Source of the DNA: Lentisphaerae bacterium ADurb.Bin242
Lineage (GTDB): Bacteria > Verrucomicrobiota > Lentisphaeria > Victivallales > UBA1829
Length of the DNA stretch: 55,918 bases
Reading direction: 5' to 3'
Assembly: GCA_002069785.1 (NCBI GenBank)
Contig: MWCA01000030.1
Span: forward strand, 1 to 55,918
The translations under genes and the position numbers were made by a program. Below the pieces are notes generated by a model that ran no database searches, was not told the DNA's origin, and worked only from the letters and a program-made list of their open reading frames with translations. Below are positions 41,671 to 50,513 of the stretch, piece by piece (the stretch's first letter is position 1; every line of letters begins with the position of its first letter).

Positions 41671-42549
41671 ATGACTCTGCAAACGCATCCGGCGAAATGG
41701 TGGGTTCGGGAAAAGGAATCGATCCGCTGTTTTCTCTGTCCGAGACACTGTCTTCTGTCCGAAGGAAAAATCGGTTATTGCGGCGCACGGGTGAATTCCG
41801 GGGGTGAACTGCGGACGTATTCCTACGGCTGGCCGGTCGCCATTCAGGTGGACCCCATCGAGAAAAAACCGCTGTATCACTTCCTTCCCGGGACGAAGAT
41901 TTTTTCGATCGGCACCTTCGGATGCAATCTGGGGTGCGTTTTCTGCCAGAATTACTCGCTTTCCAGAGGCAAATATCTTTCCGGTCAGGACTATCGTTTC
42001 TTTGAACCTTCCGAGATCGTGGCGCTGGCGGAACAGCACCGCTGCGAATCCATCGCTTTCACCTACAACGAGCCCACGATCTTTGCGGAGTACGCCATGG
42101 AGATTGCGGCGCTTGCCCATGCGAAGGGGCTGAAAACGGTTTTCGTTTCCAACGGCTTCACCGGTCTGGAACCGGCGAAAGAGATCTATTCCCTGATCGA
42201 TGCGGCGAATATCGATGTCAAGGGCTTTTCCGAGGAATTTTACCGGACCCTGTGCGGCGGTTCGCTCCAACCCGTGCTGGAACTGGTCGAGCTGATCCGG
42301 AAAATGGGCGTCCACATTGAACTCACCAATCTGGTCATTCCCGGGAAAAACGATTCCGATGAAATGCTGGATGCTTATCTGGACTGGGTCGAAAACAAGC
42401 TCGGTCTTGAGACCCCGCTTCATTTTTCGGCGTATCACCCGGACTTCCAATATAACGACAGTCCGCCCACTCCGCCCGAACTGCTCCGGAAGATCCGGGC
42501 GCATGCGCAAGCCCGCGGGTTTGTCCATGTGCATCTGGGCAACATCTGA
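41671..42549 (+). CDS. AmrS-like radical SAM protein (AmmeMemoRadiSam type), C-terminally short
   Basis: 292 residues. The radical SAM cluster motif CNLGCVFC (C85, C89, C92) follows an N-terminal cysteine region CFLCPRHC and YCGAR, the hallmark of AmrS. FTYNEPTIFAEYA and SNGFTGLEPAKEI are also conserved. Relatives usually continue past HLGNI with a cysteine-rich tail to about 330 residues. Here the gene stops and a 24-bp tandem repeat follows at once, so the tail has probably been lost. It lies 17 bases after the HlyD gene. Its partner genes (AMMECR1, Memo) are not in the window. Confidence 0.85.
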   Translation: MTLQTHPAKWWVREKESIRCFLCPRHCLLSEGKIGYCGARVNSGGELRTYSYGWPVAIQVDPIEKKPLYHFLPGTKIFSIGTFGCNLGCVFCQNYSLSRGKYLSGQDYRFFEPSEIVALAEQHRCESIAFTYNEPTIFAEYAMEIAALAHAKGLKTVFVSNGFTGLEPAKEIYSLIDAANIDVKGFSEEFYRTLCGGSLQPVLELVELIRKMGVHIELTNLVIPGKNDSDEMLDAYLDWVENKLGLETPLHFSAYHPDFQYNDSPPTPPELLRKIRAHAQARGFVHVHLGNI

Positions 42550-42551
42550 AT

Positions 42552-42613
42552 GGGAGTTTGTAAGTTTGTAAGTTGGGGAGTTTGTAAGTGGGGGAGTTGG
42601 GGAGTTTGTAAGT
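42552..42613. repeat. 24-bp tandem repeat after the AmrS-like gene
   Basis: Copies of GGGAGTTTGTAAGT start at 42552, 42576 and 42600, an exact 24-base period. The second halves vary (TTTGTAAGTTG, GGGGGAGTTG). Two full units and a partial third are present, right after the stop codon of the truncated gene. Confidence 0.8.
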
Positions 42614-42629
42614 CAAGAAAAAGGGCGCG

Positions 42630-42659
42630 AAAAAGCACACGGGTATTTCGCCGGTGTGC
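42630..42659 (-). terminator. Terminator of the rhaA operon
   Basis: GCACAC (42635-42640) pairs with GTGTGC (42654-42659); on the minus strand a T-run follows (complement of 42630-42634). It lies 18 bases after the stop of the last gene of the operon. Confidence 0.7.
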
Positions 42660-42676
42660 AAACTCAATTTGCGTCT

Positions 42677-44116
42677 TTACATGGATGCCAGCAGATTCCG
42701 GAAATTTTCCGCGGCGTCCGCCAGGGGTCCCGGATAGGGGGCTCCGCCGCCGAGGACAAACCAGCCGCTGAAATTGCCGCACCGGAGGATGGAAATCAAT
42801 TCCTTGATCTCGGAATTTCCCCGGGCGAACGGCGTTTCCTGTCCGTCCCAGGTGCAATCCGCGATGTCCAGTTGGCGGATTGTCTTGATGAAGCGTCCCG
42901 TCTTGTAGGAGTAAAGGAACGGGTGTTCACCGGCGCGGGTGAAATTCACCGGGTTGAAAGTGAAGGAGACGCCCGGAACTTCCATCCGGACGGTCATGAG
43001 GTCCGCGGCCGCCGAACGGGCCGTCTGGATGTCGTTGGCCAGCGAGACTTCGATCCCGGCGCCGTCAAGGGTTTTGGCAAGGGAGGCTGCACCCTGGACT
43101 GGAAGAACGACCCGTTTGAGCTTGATTTCTTTCAGAAGGGAGAGCAGTTTCAGGGAGTCATCCGGCACCATCGGCAGGCGCAAGGCGGAAACCGTGATTC
43201 CTTCCCCGGCGAATTCCTGTATGGCGGCGGCGAGCCTGTCCGCGGGCAGCATCCAGCAGGCTTTGCCTTGAAGGAAGTCCAGTTCGACGGCGGAGATGCT
43301 TTCCCGCTGGAGGTTTTCGATGATTTCCGGGACATAGCGTCCGGCAAGGCGCGCGGAAGCGGCCAGCCGGAAAGATTCTTTGGCATAGGCGTCGGCATGA
43401 AGGGCGGCGCGCTGTTTCACGCAGTCGGCGCATTCCGGATTGTCGCAGAGAACGAAGTCGGGACGCTGGGCTCCGACCGCGAGAAGGGTTTCGAACATTC
43501 CCGCGCTGTCGATCAGGCGCACCTGGGCGTTGCCGATCCGGGCGGTTTTCATGACGCCCGCGTCGGTGAGCAGCCGGTCCAGCCCGATGAAGTCGCGGTG
43601 CGGCCCGGGGAAGAAATGATATTCTTTCGTGACCTCTTTGCCTTCGGGTGTCTGGAAGGTGCGGGAGACGGTGGAAAGATAAGGCAGTTTCAGCAGGGCT
43701 TCCACGGAATGAAGCGAGGTGTTGCGGTCCTGATCCACGCCGAGAAGACAGATGGACCCGCCTTTGTCGGCCAGCCGCGTATAGGGGGTGTCTTTTCCGT
43801 GTGCGGTGTCGGCTTTCCAGTGATCGGCGCAGAGCTCCCCGGCGTCGGGGCCGCAGGCGGCAACGGTTCCCAGGGGGCAGGAACTGATGACGGCGCCCGG
43901 CAGGTTTTTGACTTCCTCCACCAGTACGCCGAGCTGTCCGAACGCCGGAACCATCAGCGTTCCCTTGTCTCCGAGGACGTCCAGAAAAGCCTTGATGACT
44001 TCGGGCGGGCCTTTTTTCACCTGCCCCAGACTCAAAAATGAGCTGTGCAGCAGAACAATGCTTCCCTTTTTCAGTCCGAGCGAACGCAAACCTTCCGCAA
44101 TGGTTTTCCGATCCAT
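42677..44116 (-). CDS. AAC(3)-family N-acetyltransferase fused to a xylose-isomerase-like TIM barrel
   Basis: 479 residues in two parts. Residues 1 to about 215 match the AAC(3)/YokD acetyltransferase fold (GSIVLLHSSFLSLG, KGTLMVPAF, FFPGPHRDFIGLDRLL). The rest resembles a sugar-phosphate isomerase/epimerase barrel (SAVELDFLQGKACWML, FTFNPVNFTRAGEHPF). In active barrels the matching segment is usually FDxxH with metal-binding Asp and His; here it is FNPVN, so the barrel has probably lost its metal. The acetyl acceptor may be a carbohydrate. ATG 44116 has AAAGGA 8 bases upstream. It is the last gene of the rhaA operon. Confidence 0.72.
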   Translation of the reverse strand: MDRKTIAEGLRSLGLKKGSIVLLHSSFLSLGQVKKGPPEVIKAFLDVLGDKGTLMVPAFGQLGVLVEEVKNLPGAVISSCPLGTVAACGPDAGELCADHWKADTAHGKDTPYTRLADKGGSICLLGVDQDRNTSLHSVEALLKLPYLSTVSRTFQTPEGKEVTKEYHFFPGPHRDFIGLDRLLTDAGVMKTARIGNAQVRLIDSAGMFETLLAVGAQRPDFVLCDNPECADCVKQRAALHADAYAKESFRLAASARLAGRYVPEIIENLQRESISAVELDFLQGKACWMLPADRLAAAIQEFAGEGITVSALRLPMVPDDSLKLLSLLKEIKLKRVVLPVQGAASLAKTLDGAGIEVSLANDIQTARSAAADLMTVRMEVPGVSFTFNPVNFTRAGEHPFLYSYKTGRFIKTIRQLDIADCTWDGQETPFARGNSEIKELISILRCGNFSGWFVLGGGAPYPGPLADAAENFRNLLASM

Positions 44117-44148
44117 GGTCGTCATCCTTTCGTTACGAGTCGCATTTT

Positions 44149-44784
44149 TTATCCATTCATGGTTTCCACAATCAGGCGGCACGGGAGCTGCGTGACAACG
44201 GGAATCTTCTGGAAAAGCACGGTCAGAAAAACTCGGCTGTCCTTGATCCGGCGCAGCCCGCGGGGTTCGCAGACCGTGCTGATCCCGGCCCGGAACAGAC
44301 GCAGGAAAACGCCGTGGAGGGCCCGGCTTTCGTAAATATCCGAAACGGTCATGCGGACTCCGGACGCGATGATCCAGTCCAGTGCGCTGTCGTCCAGGTA
44401 AACGCTGCGTTCCTCCACTTCGTCCGGTTCTTTTTTCCCGAGGGCGTTGATCAGCAGAGCCGGAGTGTCCGGAATCCCGCCGAAGGCTTTTTCAAGGTCT
44501 TTTCCGGTGACCGCGCCGGAGCCGGATTTGCGGTTCAGCCGGATGACGGAGCAGGGAACCCGGTAAAGACGTTCGTGCGGAAAATTGTCCGCGCGTTCGC
44601 TGTTGTCGGTTTCTTTGATATGTCCCGGGAAATCGATGTAGGAGCCGTGCATGGAATGAATGATCCACTCGTAAACCATTCCGGTGTACCGGGTGGAGGC
44701 CGACTTCAATCCGACTTCCGTAATTTTAATGTTTGTATCAAAATTCTCCGGAAAGTCTCTCGTGATGTCAATGACGGTTCCCAT
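44149..44784 (-). CDS. Cyclase-family (kynurenine-formamidase-like) hydrolase with altered metal motif
   Basis: 211 residues of the PF04199 type. The family's metal motif HxGTHxDxPxH appears as MHGSYIDFPGH: the Asp and last His remain, but a middle His is Tyr and Thr is Ser. Other conserved parts are TPALLINALG and RMTVSDIYESRALHG. The activity may therefore differ from formamide or lactone hydrolysis. It lies 18 bases after rhaA and 32 bases before the fusion gene. Confidence 0.7.
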   Translation of the reverse strand: MGTVIDITRDFPENFDTNIKITEVGLKSASTRYTGMVYEWIIHSMHGSYIDFPGHIKETDNSERADNFPHERLYRVPCSVIRLNRKSGSGAVTGKDLEKAFGGIPDTPALLINALGKKEPDEVEERSVYLDDSALDWIIASGVRMTVSDIYESRALHGVFLRLFRAGISTVCEPRGLRRIKDSRVFLTVLFQKIPVVTQLPCRLIVETMNG

Positions 44785-44802
44785 GTCCGGCGCCTTTTTT
44801 TT

Positions 44803-46065
44803 TCAGGAACGCTTCGATTGGATTTGCTTTTCGTAGAGTTCGATTTCATCCATGTAGTCCATGGAGACGGGGACGCCCTGCCGGAGACAGAAATAATCAT
44901 ACACCGCGCCAAGGGGCAGCATCTTGAGTTCTTCCGTAAGGGCGAGCTTGCGGGAGTTGGAGAATTTCTTTTCCATTTCGACCAGTTCGGCGGAAGGTTC
45001 GAGCAGGGCGGCAAGGAGAGCCTTCTGCATGTTGCGGGAACCGATGGCCCACGCGGCGATCCGGTTGATTGTCGCATCGAAGTAGTCCAGCCCGATATGG
45101 ACGCGCCTGACGCCGTTGCGGATGATCTCCCGGGCGATGGCCTGAAGCTCGTCGTCGAAAAGCACTACGTGGTCGGAGTCCCAGCGGACCGGACGGCTCA
45201 CGTGAAGCAGGATTTCATCCAGGAAAAGAAGGACGGCGCTGATCTTGTCGCTGATGACCTCGGTCGGATGGAAGTGTCCGGCGTCCAGACAGAGCAGCAG
45301 ACTGTTTTTGACGGCGTAGCCCAGGTAGAACTCGTTGGAACCTACCGTACAGGTTTCGACTCCGATCCCGAAGAGCTTGGATTCGACCGCGTCCCGCATG
45401 TGCGTTGCCGGCAGTTTCTCCGCGAAAACGGCGTCCAGCGACTTGATCAGGCGGCGGCGCGCGCCGCCGCGGTCCACGGTGACGTCCTTGAAGCCGTCGG
45501 GAATCCAGGTGTTCATGATGCAGGGGGAGCCTTGGGCGGCGCCCAGGGCGGCGGCGATCTTGCGGCACGCGATCCCGTGTTCGATCCAGAACCGGCGGAT
45601 TCCGGCGTCCGGGCTGGAAAGGGTCAGGTTGGAAGCGGCTTTCGGGTGTCCGAAATAGGACGGATTGAAGTCGAGCGCGGTCTTTCGGGCTTTGGCCCAG
45701 TCGATCCAGCTGCGGAAGTGTTCGGGCGTGATCTTGTTGCGGTCGACCGCCTTGTCGGTGTCCAGATAGATGGCGTGGAGGTTGAGGCGCTTGGCTCCCG
45801 GGATCAGGGAGAACGCCTTGTCGAGGTCCATCCGCAGTTCGGCGGCATTGCGGGCGCGTCCGGGATAGTTGCCGGTGGAGAGGATTCCGCCGGAGGTTCC
45901 GCCCGCGTCCTTTTCGAAGCCGCCGACGTCGTCGCCCTGCCAGCAGTGGATGGAGACGGGAATTTTTTCGAGGGCGGCCAGCGCGGCGTCCGTATCGAGC
46001 TTCATTTCAGCGTAACGGGCTTTGGCGGCGGCGTAGTCCTGTTCGATTCTTTTAACGGATCTCAT
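44803..46065 (-). CDS. rhaA: L-rhamnose isomerase
   Basis: 420 residues, the normal length. It converts L-rhamnose to L-rhamnulose. Landmarks are [14 protein letters not shown] (about 38-51), [25 protein letters not shown], and the metal-site region [20 protein letters not shown]. The start at 46065 (MRSVKRIEQ) has GGAG upstream; the open frame before it belongs to the shadow of the upstream gene. No rhaB or rhaD is in this operon, so the pathway must be completed elsewhere. Confidence 0.95.
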   Translation of the reverse strand: MRSVKRIEQDYAAAKARYAEMKLDTDAALAALEKIPVSIHCWQGDDVGGFEKDAGGTSGGILSTGNYPGRARNAAELRMDLDKAFSLIPGAKRLNLHAIYLDTDKAVDRNKITPEHFRSWIDWAKARKTALDFNPSYFGHPKAASNLTLSSPDAGIRRFWIEHGIACRKIAAALGAAQGSPCIMNTWIPDGFKDVTVDRGGARRRLIKSLDAVFAEKLPATHMRDAVESKLFGIGVETCTVGSNEFYLGYAVKNSLLLCLDAGHFHPTEVISDKISAVLLFLDEILLHVSRPVRWDSDHVVLFDDELQAIAREIIRNGVRRVHIGLDYFDATINRIAAWAIGSRNMQKALLAALLEPSAELVEMEKKFSNSRKLALTEELKMLPLGAVYDYFCLRQGVPVSMDYMDEIELYEKQIQSKRS

Positions 46066-46081
46066 TTTCCGGGAGACTCCT

Positions 46082-47620
46082 TTATTTGACAACCAGATTG
46101 AGCATTTTTTCCGTGGCGACAATCGCGGCGGCCATCTGGTCGCAGTCGACCCCGGTGGTGGTGAGGAGGCGTCCGTCCGGCAGCTCCCAGCAGATCGTGG
46201 TTTCGACCAGGGCGTCGGTTTTGCCGCCCGGAGGGATGCGCACCTCGTAATCCGCCAGCTTCGGCAGGGTGATGTCGTGCTTGCGGAGCTGTTTGCGCAG
46301 GGATTTGACAAACGCATCGTATCCGCCGTCGCCGGACGAGGTTTCGGTGCTTTCCACGCCGTCGACCCGCAGGGTGACCGTGGCTTTCGGCAGCATGTTC
46401 TGGCGGGAGACGATGTGGTAGTCGACCACCTGGATGCGTCCGGAAGTGGGCGTGCGCAGCACGCTCGCGATGATAAACGGGATGTCCGCGGGCGTGACCT
46501 GTTTTTTCTTGTCGCCCAAGCGCACGATCTCCTGAAGCACCTTGGCCTTCAGTTCGGGCGTGAGATCCTCGATTCCCATGGCTTCGAGATTGTGGTCGAC
46601 GGAGGCTTTCCCGGAGAGTTTTCCCAGCGCGTATTTGCGATTGCGTCCGAACCGTTCCGGAAGCAGTTTGTTGGCATACAGATTGCCCTTCTTGTCGCCA
46701 TCGGCATGGACGCCGCAAGTCTGCGTGAACACATCGGTTCCGACCACCGGGGTGTTCCAGGCGTAACGCTTGCCGGAGATTGCCTGCACTATGTCCGACG
46801 CATGCTGTATCTCTTTTTCGACGACGCGGGTGCGGCGGGAGGTCTGGTCGTGGACCGTGACCACCAGCTGGGCCAGCGGCTGATTGCCCGTGCGTTCTCC
46901 CAGTCCGTTGACGGTGGCATGGACGCCGGACACGCCGGCCTTGACGGCGGCCAGGCTGTTGGCATTCGCCAGGCCGTAGTCGTTGTGCGCGTGATAATCG
47001 AGCCGGATGTCGGGGAAGGCCGCATAAACCCAGTCCAGATACCGGGTGAGGACGTCCGGCGTCAGGACTCCGAGCGTGTCCGGGATCATGATCCGGTCCA
47101 CCGGCTGATGGACGAGAGCCTTGAGAAACGAATACACATAATCGAAGGAATTCGCCATTCCGTTGGACCAGTCCTCCAGATAAACATTCACCGAAAGGCC
47201 GAGCCGGATGGCGCGGTCGATTTCCGCGCAGACGTCCGCAATGTGCTGCGCCGGTTCCTTGCGGAGCTGGACGCGGCAGTGGGTCTCGGACCCCTTCGCA
47301 AGAAGATTGAGGACGCGGCCTCCCGCCTCGTGAATCCACTGGGCGGATTTTCCGCCGTCGACGAATCCCAGGATTTCCATCCGGTCCGCGCATCCGCGGT
47401 GTTCCGCCCATTTGATGATGCTGGCGATGGCTTCGTGCTCCCCTTCGGAAACGCGCGCGGAACCGATTTCGAGACGGTCTACATGCAGGCGGGAAATGAG
47501 CAGGCGTGCAATACTGAGCTTTTCAGCCGGAGTAAAGGCGACACCTGGGGTCTGTTCACCATCGCGGAGCGTGGTATCGAGGACTTCGACATAACGATCG
47601 TTCCTGGTTTTTGTTTTCAT
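46082..47620 (-). CDS. 2-isopropylmalate synthase / citramalate synthase family enzyme
   Basis: 512 residues. The HMGL-like barrel has [12 protein letters not shown] (about 15-26), [13 protein letters not shown] with the metal histidines, and GLGERTGN. The C-terminal part (about 375-512) is the LeuA allosteric dimer domain ([20 protein letters not shown]). It condenses acetyl-CoA with a 2-oxo acid. Whether the partner is 2-oxoisovalerate (LeuA), pyruvate (CimA) or 2-oxoglutarate cannot be decided here. It is 16 bases upstream of rhaA, an odd partner for a sugar operon. Confidence 0.85.
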   Translation of the reverse strand: MKTKTRNDRYVEVLDTTLRDGEQTPGVAFTPAEKLSIARLLISRLHVDRLEIGSARVSEGEHEAIASIIKWAEHRGCADRMEILGFVDGGKSAQWIHEAGGRVLNLLAKGSETHCRVQLRKEPAQHIADVCAEIDRAIRLGLSVNVYLEDWSNGMANSFDYVYSFLKALVHQPVDRIMIPDTLGVLTPDVLTRYLDWVYAAFPDIRLDYHAHNDYGLANANSLAAVKAGVSGVHATVNGLGERTGNQPLAQLVVTVHDQTSRRTRVVEKEIQHASDIVQAISGKRYAWNTPVVGTDVFTQTCGVHADGDKKGNLYANKLLPERFGRNRKYALGKLSGKASVDHNLEAMGIEDLTPELKAKVLQEIVRLGDKKKQVTPADIPFIIASVLRTPTSGRIQVVDYHIVSRQNMLPKATVTLRVDGVESTETSSGDGGYDAFVKSLRKQLRKHDITLPKLADYEVRIPPGGKTDALVETTICWELPDGRLLTTTGVDCDQMAAAIVATEKMLNLVVK

Positions 47621-47744
47621 TTCCTGTCTGTTTCTTTCTGAAAATTGCTGTTTTTCGGGAATGGATAATATAACCGTTTCAGCCCCGATTGCAAGCCGGT
47701 GTTCCCGGCGGATTCCTGATTTTATCGGAGCAAGTCCCGTGAAA

Positions 47745-48596
47745 TCATCCTTTTCGGACAGTCCGGCCCTCGGCTTTCTTCCGCATTTCCCCCGGGGTCT
47801 TCCCGAAATAACGCCTGAACAGTACGGCCATCCGGCTCTGGTCGATGAAGCCGCAACGCCCGGCGATCTCCCCGAAAGGCAGGTCGCTCCCTTCCACCAG
47901 CCGCAGCGCCCTGGAAACCTTCAGCCGCTGGAGGTAATCGCTGAAGGAAAACCCTGTCTCCCTCCTGAACAGGAAAAGAAAACGCGAAAGGCTCAATCCG
48001 GCCGTTCCGGCGGCTTCGGCGGCGGTGATTTTTCCCGTCCGGCTCCGTTTGATGTGCAGCACCGCCCGGAAGATCCGGGAATCGTTCGTGGTCGAATCGT
48101 GCAGCAGGACCGGCGGATGTTCCTCCGGCGAAAATTCTCCGAGATGTTCCCGCATGGCCCTCTCCAGATAACGTCCCAGGGCCAGCAGCTGTTTTTCATT
48201 GGCGGCGGGGAGCCGGGCGCGTTCCGTTTCCCATTCCGGATATCCTTTTCTTTCCTGCGAACGATAACAGCCGCAGAGCAGAAGTCCCTGTAATTCTTCC
48301 TTTGCGAACAGGGGGACCGCCAGCAGCTCCACTCCCGCGGGACAATGGGCCAGAAACGGTTCGCGGACGAGGCGGGCTTCTTTCATGAACTCCCGGTGAT
48401 GGCAGTCGCGGCAGGCTTTGAGATGAACGGGAGAACTGTTTTTGACGGCGAGGCAGAATGGATCGGTCCGGTAATATTGGTCCGGCCGCAGATACACCAG
48501 ATCGGAATCGTCGGCGAAACACCAGGAGAACATCAGCCCGGAATAGGCGCTGAACAGTTCCAGAAGCTCGGAAAAACTTTTCAGCCGTTCGTTCAT
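47745..48596 (-). CDS. AraC-family regulator with PocR-like sensor domain
   Basis: 283 residues. The N-terminal sensor (about 5-135) has the cysteine pattern of PocR domains: DPFCLAVK, CRDCHHREF and HCPAGVELLAVPLF followed by LLLCGCY. These bind small organic ligands, often diols. The C-terminal AraC domain has two helix-turn-helices with FRRETGFSFSDYLQRLKVSR and GEIAGRCGFIDQSRMAVLF. It is directly upstream of, and in line with, the isopropylmalate-synthase-like/rhaA operon, so it is the likely regulator of that operon. The start at 48596 has AAAGGAA. Confidence 0.87.
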   Translation of the reverse strand: MNERLKSFSELLELFSAYSGLMFSWCFADDSDLVYLRPDQYYRTDPFCLAVKNSSPVHLKACRDCHHREFMKEARLVREPFLAHCPAGVELLAVPLFAKEELQGLLLCGCYRSQERKGYPEWETERARLPAANEKQLLALGRYLERAMREHLGEFSPEEHPPVLLHDSTTNDSRIFRAVLHIKRSRTGKITAAEAAGTAGLSLSRFLFLFRRETGFSFSDYLQRLKVSRALRLVEGSDLPFGEIAGRCGFIDQSRMAVLFRRYFGKTPGEMRKKAEGRTVRKG

Positions 48597-48629
48597 GATC
48601 CGGTTCCTTTTATATAAAATACAGTGTAA

Positions 48630-48657
48630 TATATATGGCATTTCGGGCCGAATGCAA
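48630..48657 (-). promoter_or_regulatory. Predicted promoter of the PocR-AraC gene
   Basis: On the minus strand TTGCAT (48657-48652), 16 bases, TATATA (48635-48630). Confidence 0.45.
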
Positions 48658-48736
48658 GTAAATTGAAGAAAAAAAATCCCGGAAGCGGGCCTTTTGGAGA
48701 AGAAAAGAACCCATTCGGGATCGGGAGAAGGTTTTT

Positions 48737-50365
48737 ATGGAAGAGTATCAGGTGCAAGCCGAAAATTTCTTGAAAAATGAAACGCAGTTCCGGCTGGGTT
48801 TTCTGTCCAGCGAGGCATCGAATCCGATCACGGCGCATCTGGATTCGGATTTCGGACAATCTACGGAAACCGGGGTCAAAACCCTTTTCCGCTGCGACGC
48901 CGCACTGGAGAGCGTTCTCCGGAAAGCGCTCGCGGACAGCCGGTTCGCGGAGATGCGGGAGGCTTTTTCGGAGACTCTCCGGAACGGCGGGAAGATCGTT
49001 TTTTCCGGCTGCGGCGCCACCGGACGGCTTGCCATTCTGCTGGAAGCGCTCTGGATCGACCGCGTGAAGGGGACCGGACGCGAACCTCAGGTCCGTTCGA
49101 TCATGACCGGCGGCGACTATGCCCTGATCCGGGCCGTCGAATTTTATGAGGATCATGCGGAATTCGGGCGGCGGCAGGCGGCGGCGGAAAATCTGCGGAA
49201 GGGAGACGTCCTGGTCGGGATCACCGCCACCGGGGAAACCGCCTCCATTCTCGGAACGGTTCTGGAGGCGGCGGAACGCGGGGCGAAGGTGTTTCTGCTG
49301 ATCTGTGTGGAGAAGGAGATCCCGATGCAGCGGCTGGAACGCTGCCGGAGCGCATACGCCCATCCGAACGTGACCGTGCTGGACATGCCCTGCGGGGGAA
49401 TGGCGATCACGGGGTCCACCCGGATGCAGTCGACCACGCTGGAGATGGTGGTCACGTGCGCCGCCCTGGAAGAGGCCGCCTTCGGAAAAACGGTTTCGTA
49501 CGCGGACGCCTTTGCCGAGCTGGCCGGGACTCTTTCCGGCGGCGTGTGTCCGGCCTCCATCGCCCGTGCGGTCGAACTGGAAACCGGAACCTATTCGGAA
49601 AAAGGGTTCGTCACGTACTTTTCCGAGGATTTCCTGCTGGACATTCTCACCGACACCACGGAGCGGACGCCCACTTTCATGCTCCCGGCGTTCCGCAAAA
49701 ACGACGACACGGTTTCGCCCGTGTCCTGGGCGTTCGTGAAAAATCCGTCCTGTTCCACTCCGGAAGCCTGGAAACGGTGTCTCCGGCGCGAGCCGCGCTG
49801 CCTGGACTGGAAAGAGCGCGACTTCCGGGAAATGGGAGCGGAGGAGATCCTCCGGAACGGAATCCCGGAAACCGGCGCGGCGGAACTCCTGAAATTCCCG
49901 ATCGGCCGGGAAGCCGCCCCGGAACGCTGTTCCGGAAAAAAGGATGTCGCGTTCCGGATCGGGGTGGACCGCCTGCCGGAAATGGATGTTTCCGCATATC
50001 CGGCCACGCGCTCCGTGCTGCTGGGAAAACAGTCGGAAGAGAGTGATTTTTCGGTTCCGTTCAACCGGCTGGAGACTCCGTTGAAACTGTTTGAACACCT
50101 TGCCGTGAAGCTGGTTATGAATGTCCTTTCCACCGGAACCATGGTGAAAATGGGCCGGGTGACCGGAAACAGCATGACCTGTCTGAACGTCTCCAACAAG
50201 AAACTGGTGGACCGCGGAATCCGCCTGATCTCGGAACAGTGCGGACTCCCTTATGAGGAAGCCTGTATGGAACTTTTCCGGGGAATGGCGCTTTGCAAGG
50301 GAACAGGAGATTCCCCGGTGCGGTCCACGATCCTGCGGCTGAAGGGAAACGGAAGAATTTCCTGA
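48737..50365 (+). CDS. Double-SIS protein of the MurQ / glucokinase-regulatory-protein family
   Basis: 542 residues, against about 300 for MurQ. The first SIS domain (about 80-270) has KIVFSGCGATGRLAILLEA, ITATGETASI and GSTRMQSTTLEMV, all MurQ-like. The second part has LTDTTERTPTFMLPAF, a phrase of animal GKRP-like proteins, and FEHLAVKLVMNVLSTGTMVK. MurQ splits the lactyl ether of MurNAc-6-phosphate; GKRP binds fructose-phosphate and inhibits glucokinase. Enzyme or sugar-phosphate sensor are both possible. It is divergent from the PocR-AraC gene. A LacI regulator follows, convergent. Confidence 0.8.
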   Translation: MEEYQVQAENFLKNETQFRLGFLSSEASNPITAHLDSDFGQSTETGVKTLFRCDAALESVLRKALADSRFAEMREAFSETLRNGGKIVFSGCGATGRLAILLEALWIDRVKGTGREPQVRSIMTGGDYALIRAVEFYEDHAEFGRRQAAAENLRKGDVLVGITATGETASILGTVLEAAERGAKVFLLICVEKEIPMQRLERCRSAYAHPNVTVLDMPCGGMAITGSTRMQSTTLEMVVTCAALEEAAFGKTVSYADAFAELAGTLSGGVCPASIARAVELETGTYSEKGFVTYFSEDFLLDILTDTTERTPTFMLPAFRKNDDTVSPVSWAFVKNPSCSTPEAWKRCLRREPRCLDWKERDFREMGAEEILRNGIPETGAAELLKFPIGREAAPERCSGKKDVAFRIGVDRLPEMDVSAYPATRSVLLGKQSEESDFSVPFNRLETPLKLFEHLAVKLVMNVLSTGTMVKMGRVTGNSMTCLNVSNKKLVDRGIRLISEQCGLPYEEACMELFRGMALCKGTGDSPVRSTILRLKGNGRIS

Positions 50366-50513
50366 GCCGTCCGCCGGGCCGGATGCAAGTCGACAGGTGC
50401 GCCGGGAGTTCTTTAAACCTTATAGTATATAGAGAGGCTTCTGACAAAGAGGCAGAGAATCCGGGAAAAGAAAAAACCGTTTTGAAAAAAGTTTCTTTTC
50501 CCGCCTGTAGGCC

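Noticed and set aside
42552..42613. CRISPR array
   Set aside because: The 24-base units are contiguous, with no unique spacers and no cas genes. The 60-base repeats near 55.3 kb are in-frame coding repeats.
42677..44116. Aminoglycoside resistance gene
   Set aside because: Although the fold is AAC(3), the fusion to a sugar-type barrel and the rhamnose operon context argue against an antibiotic role.
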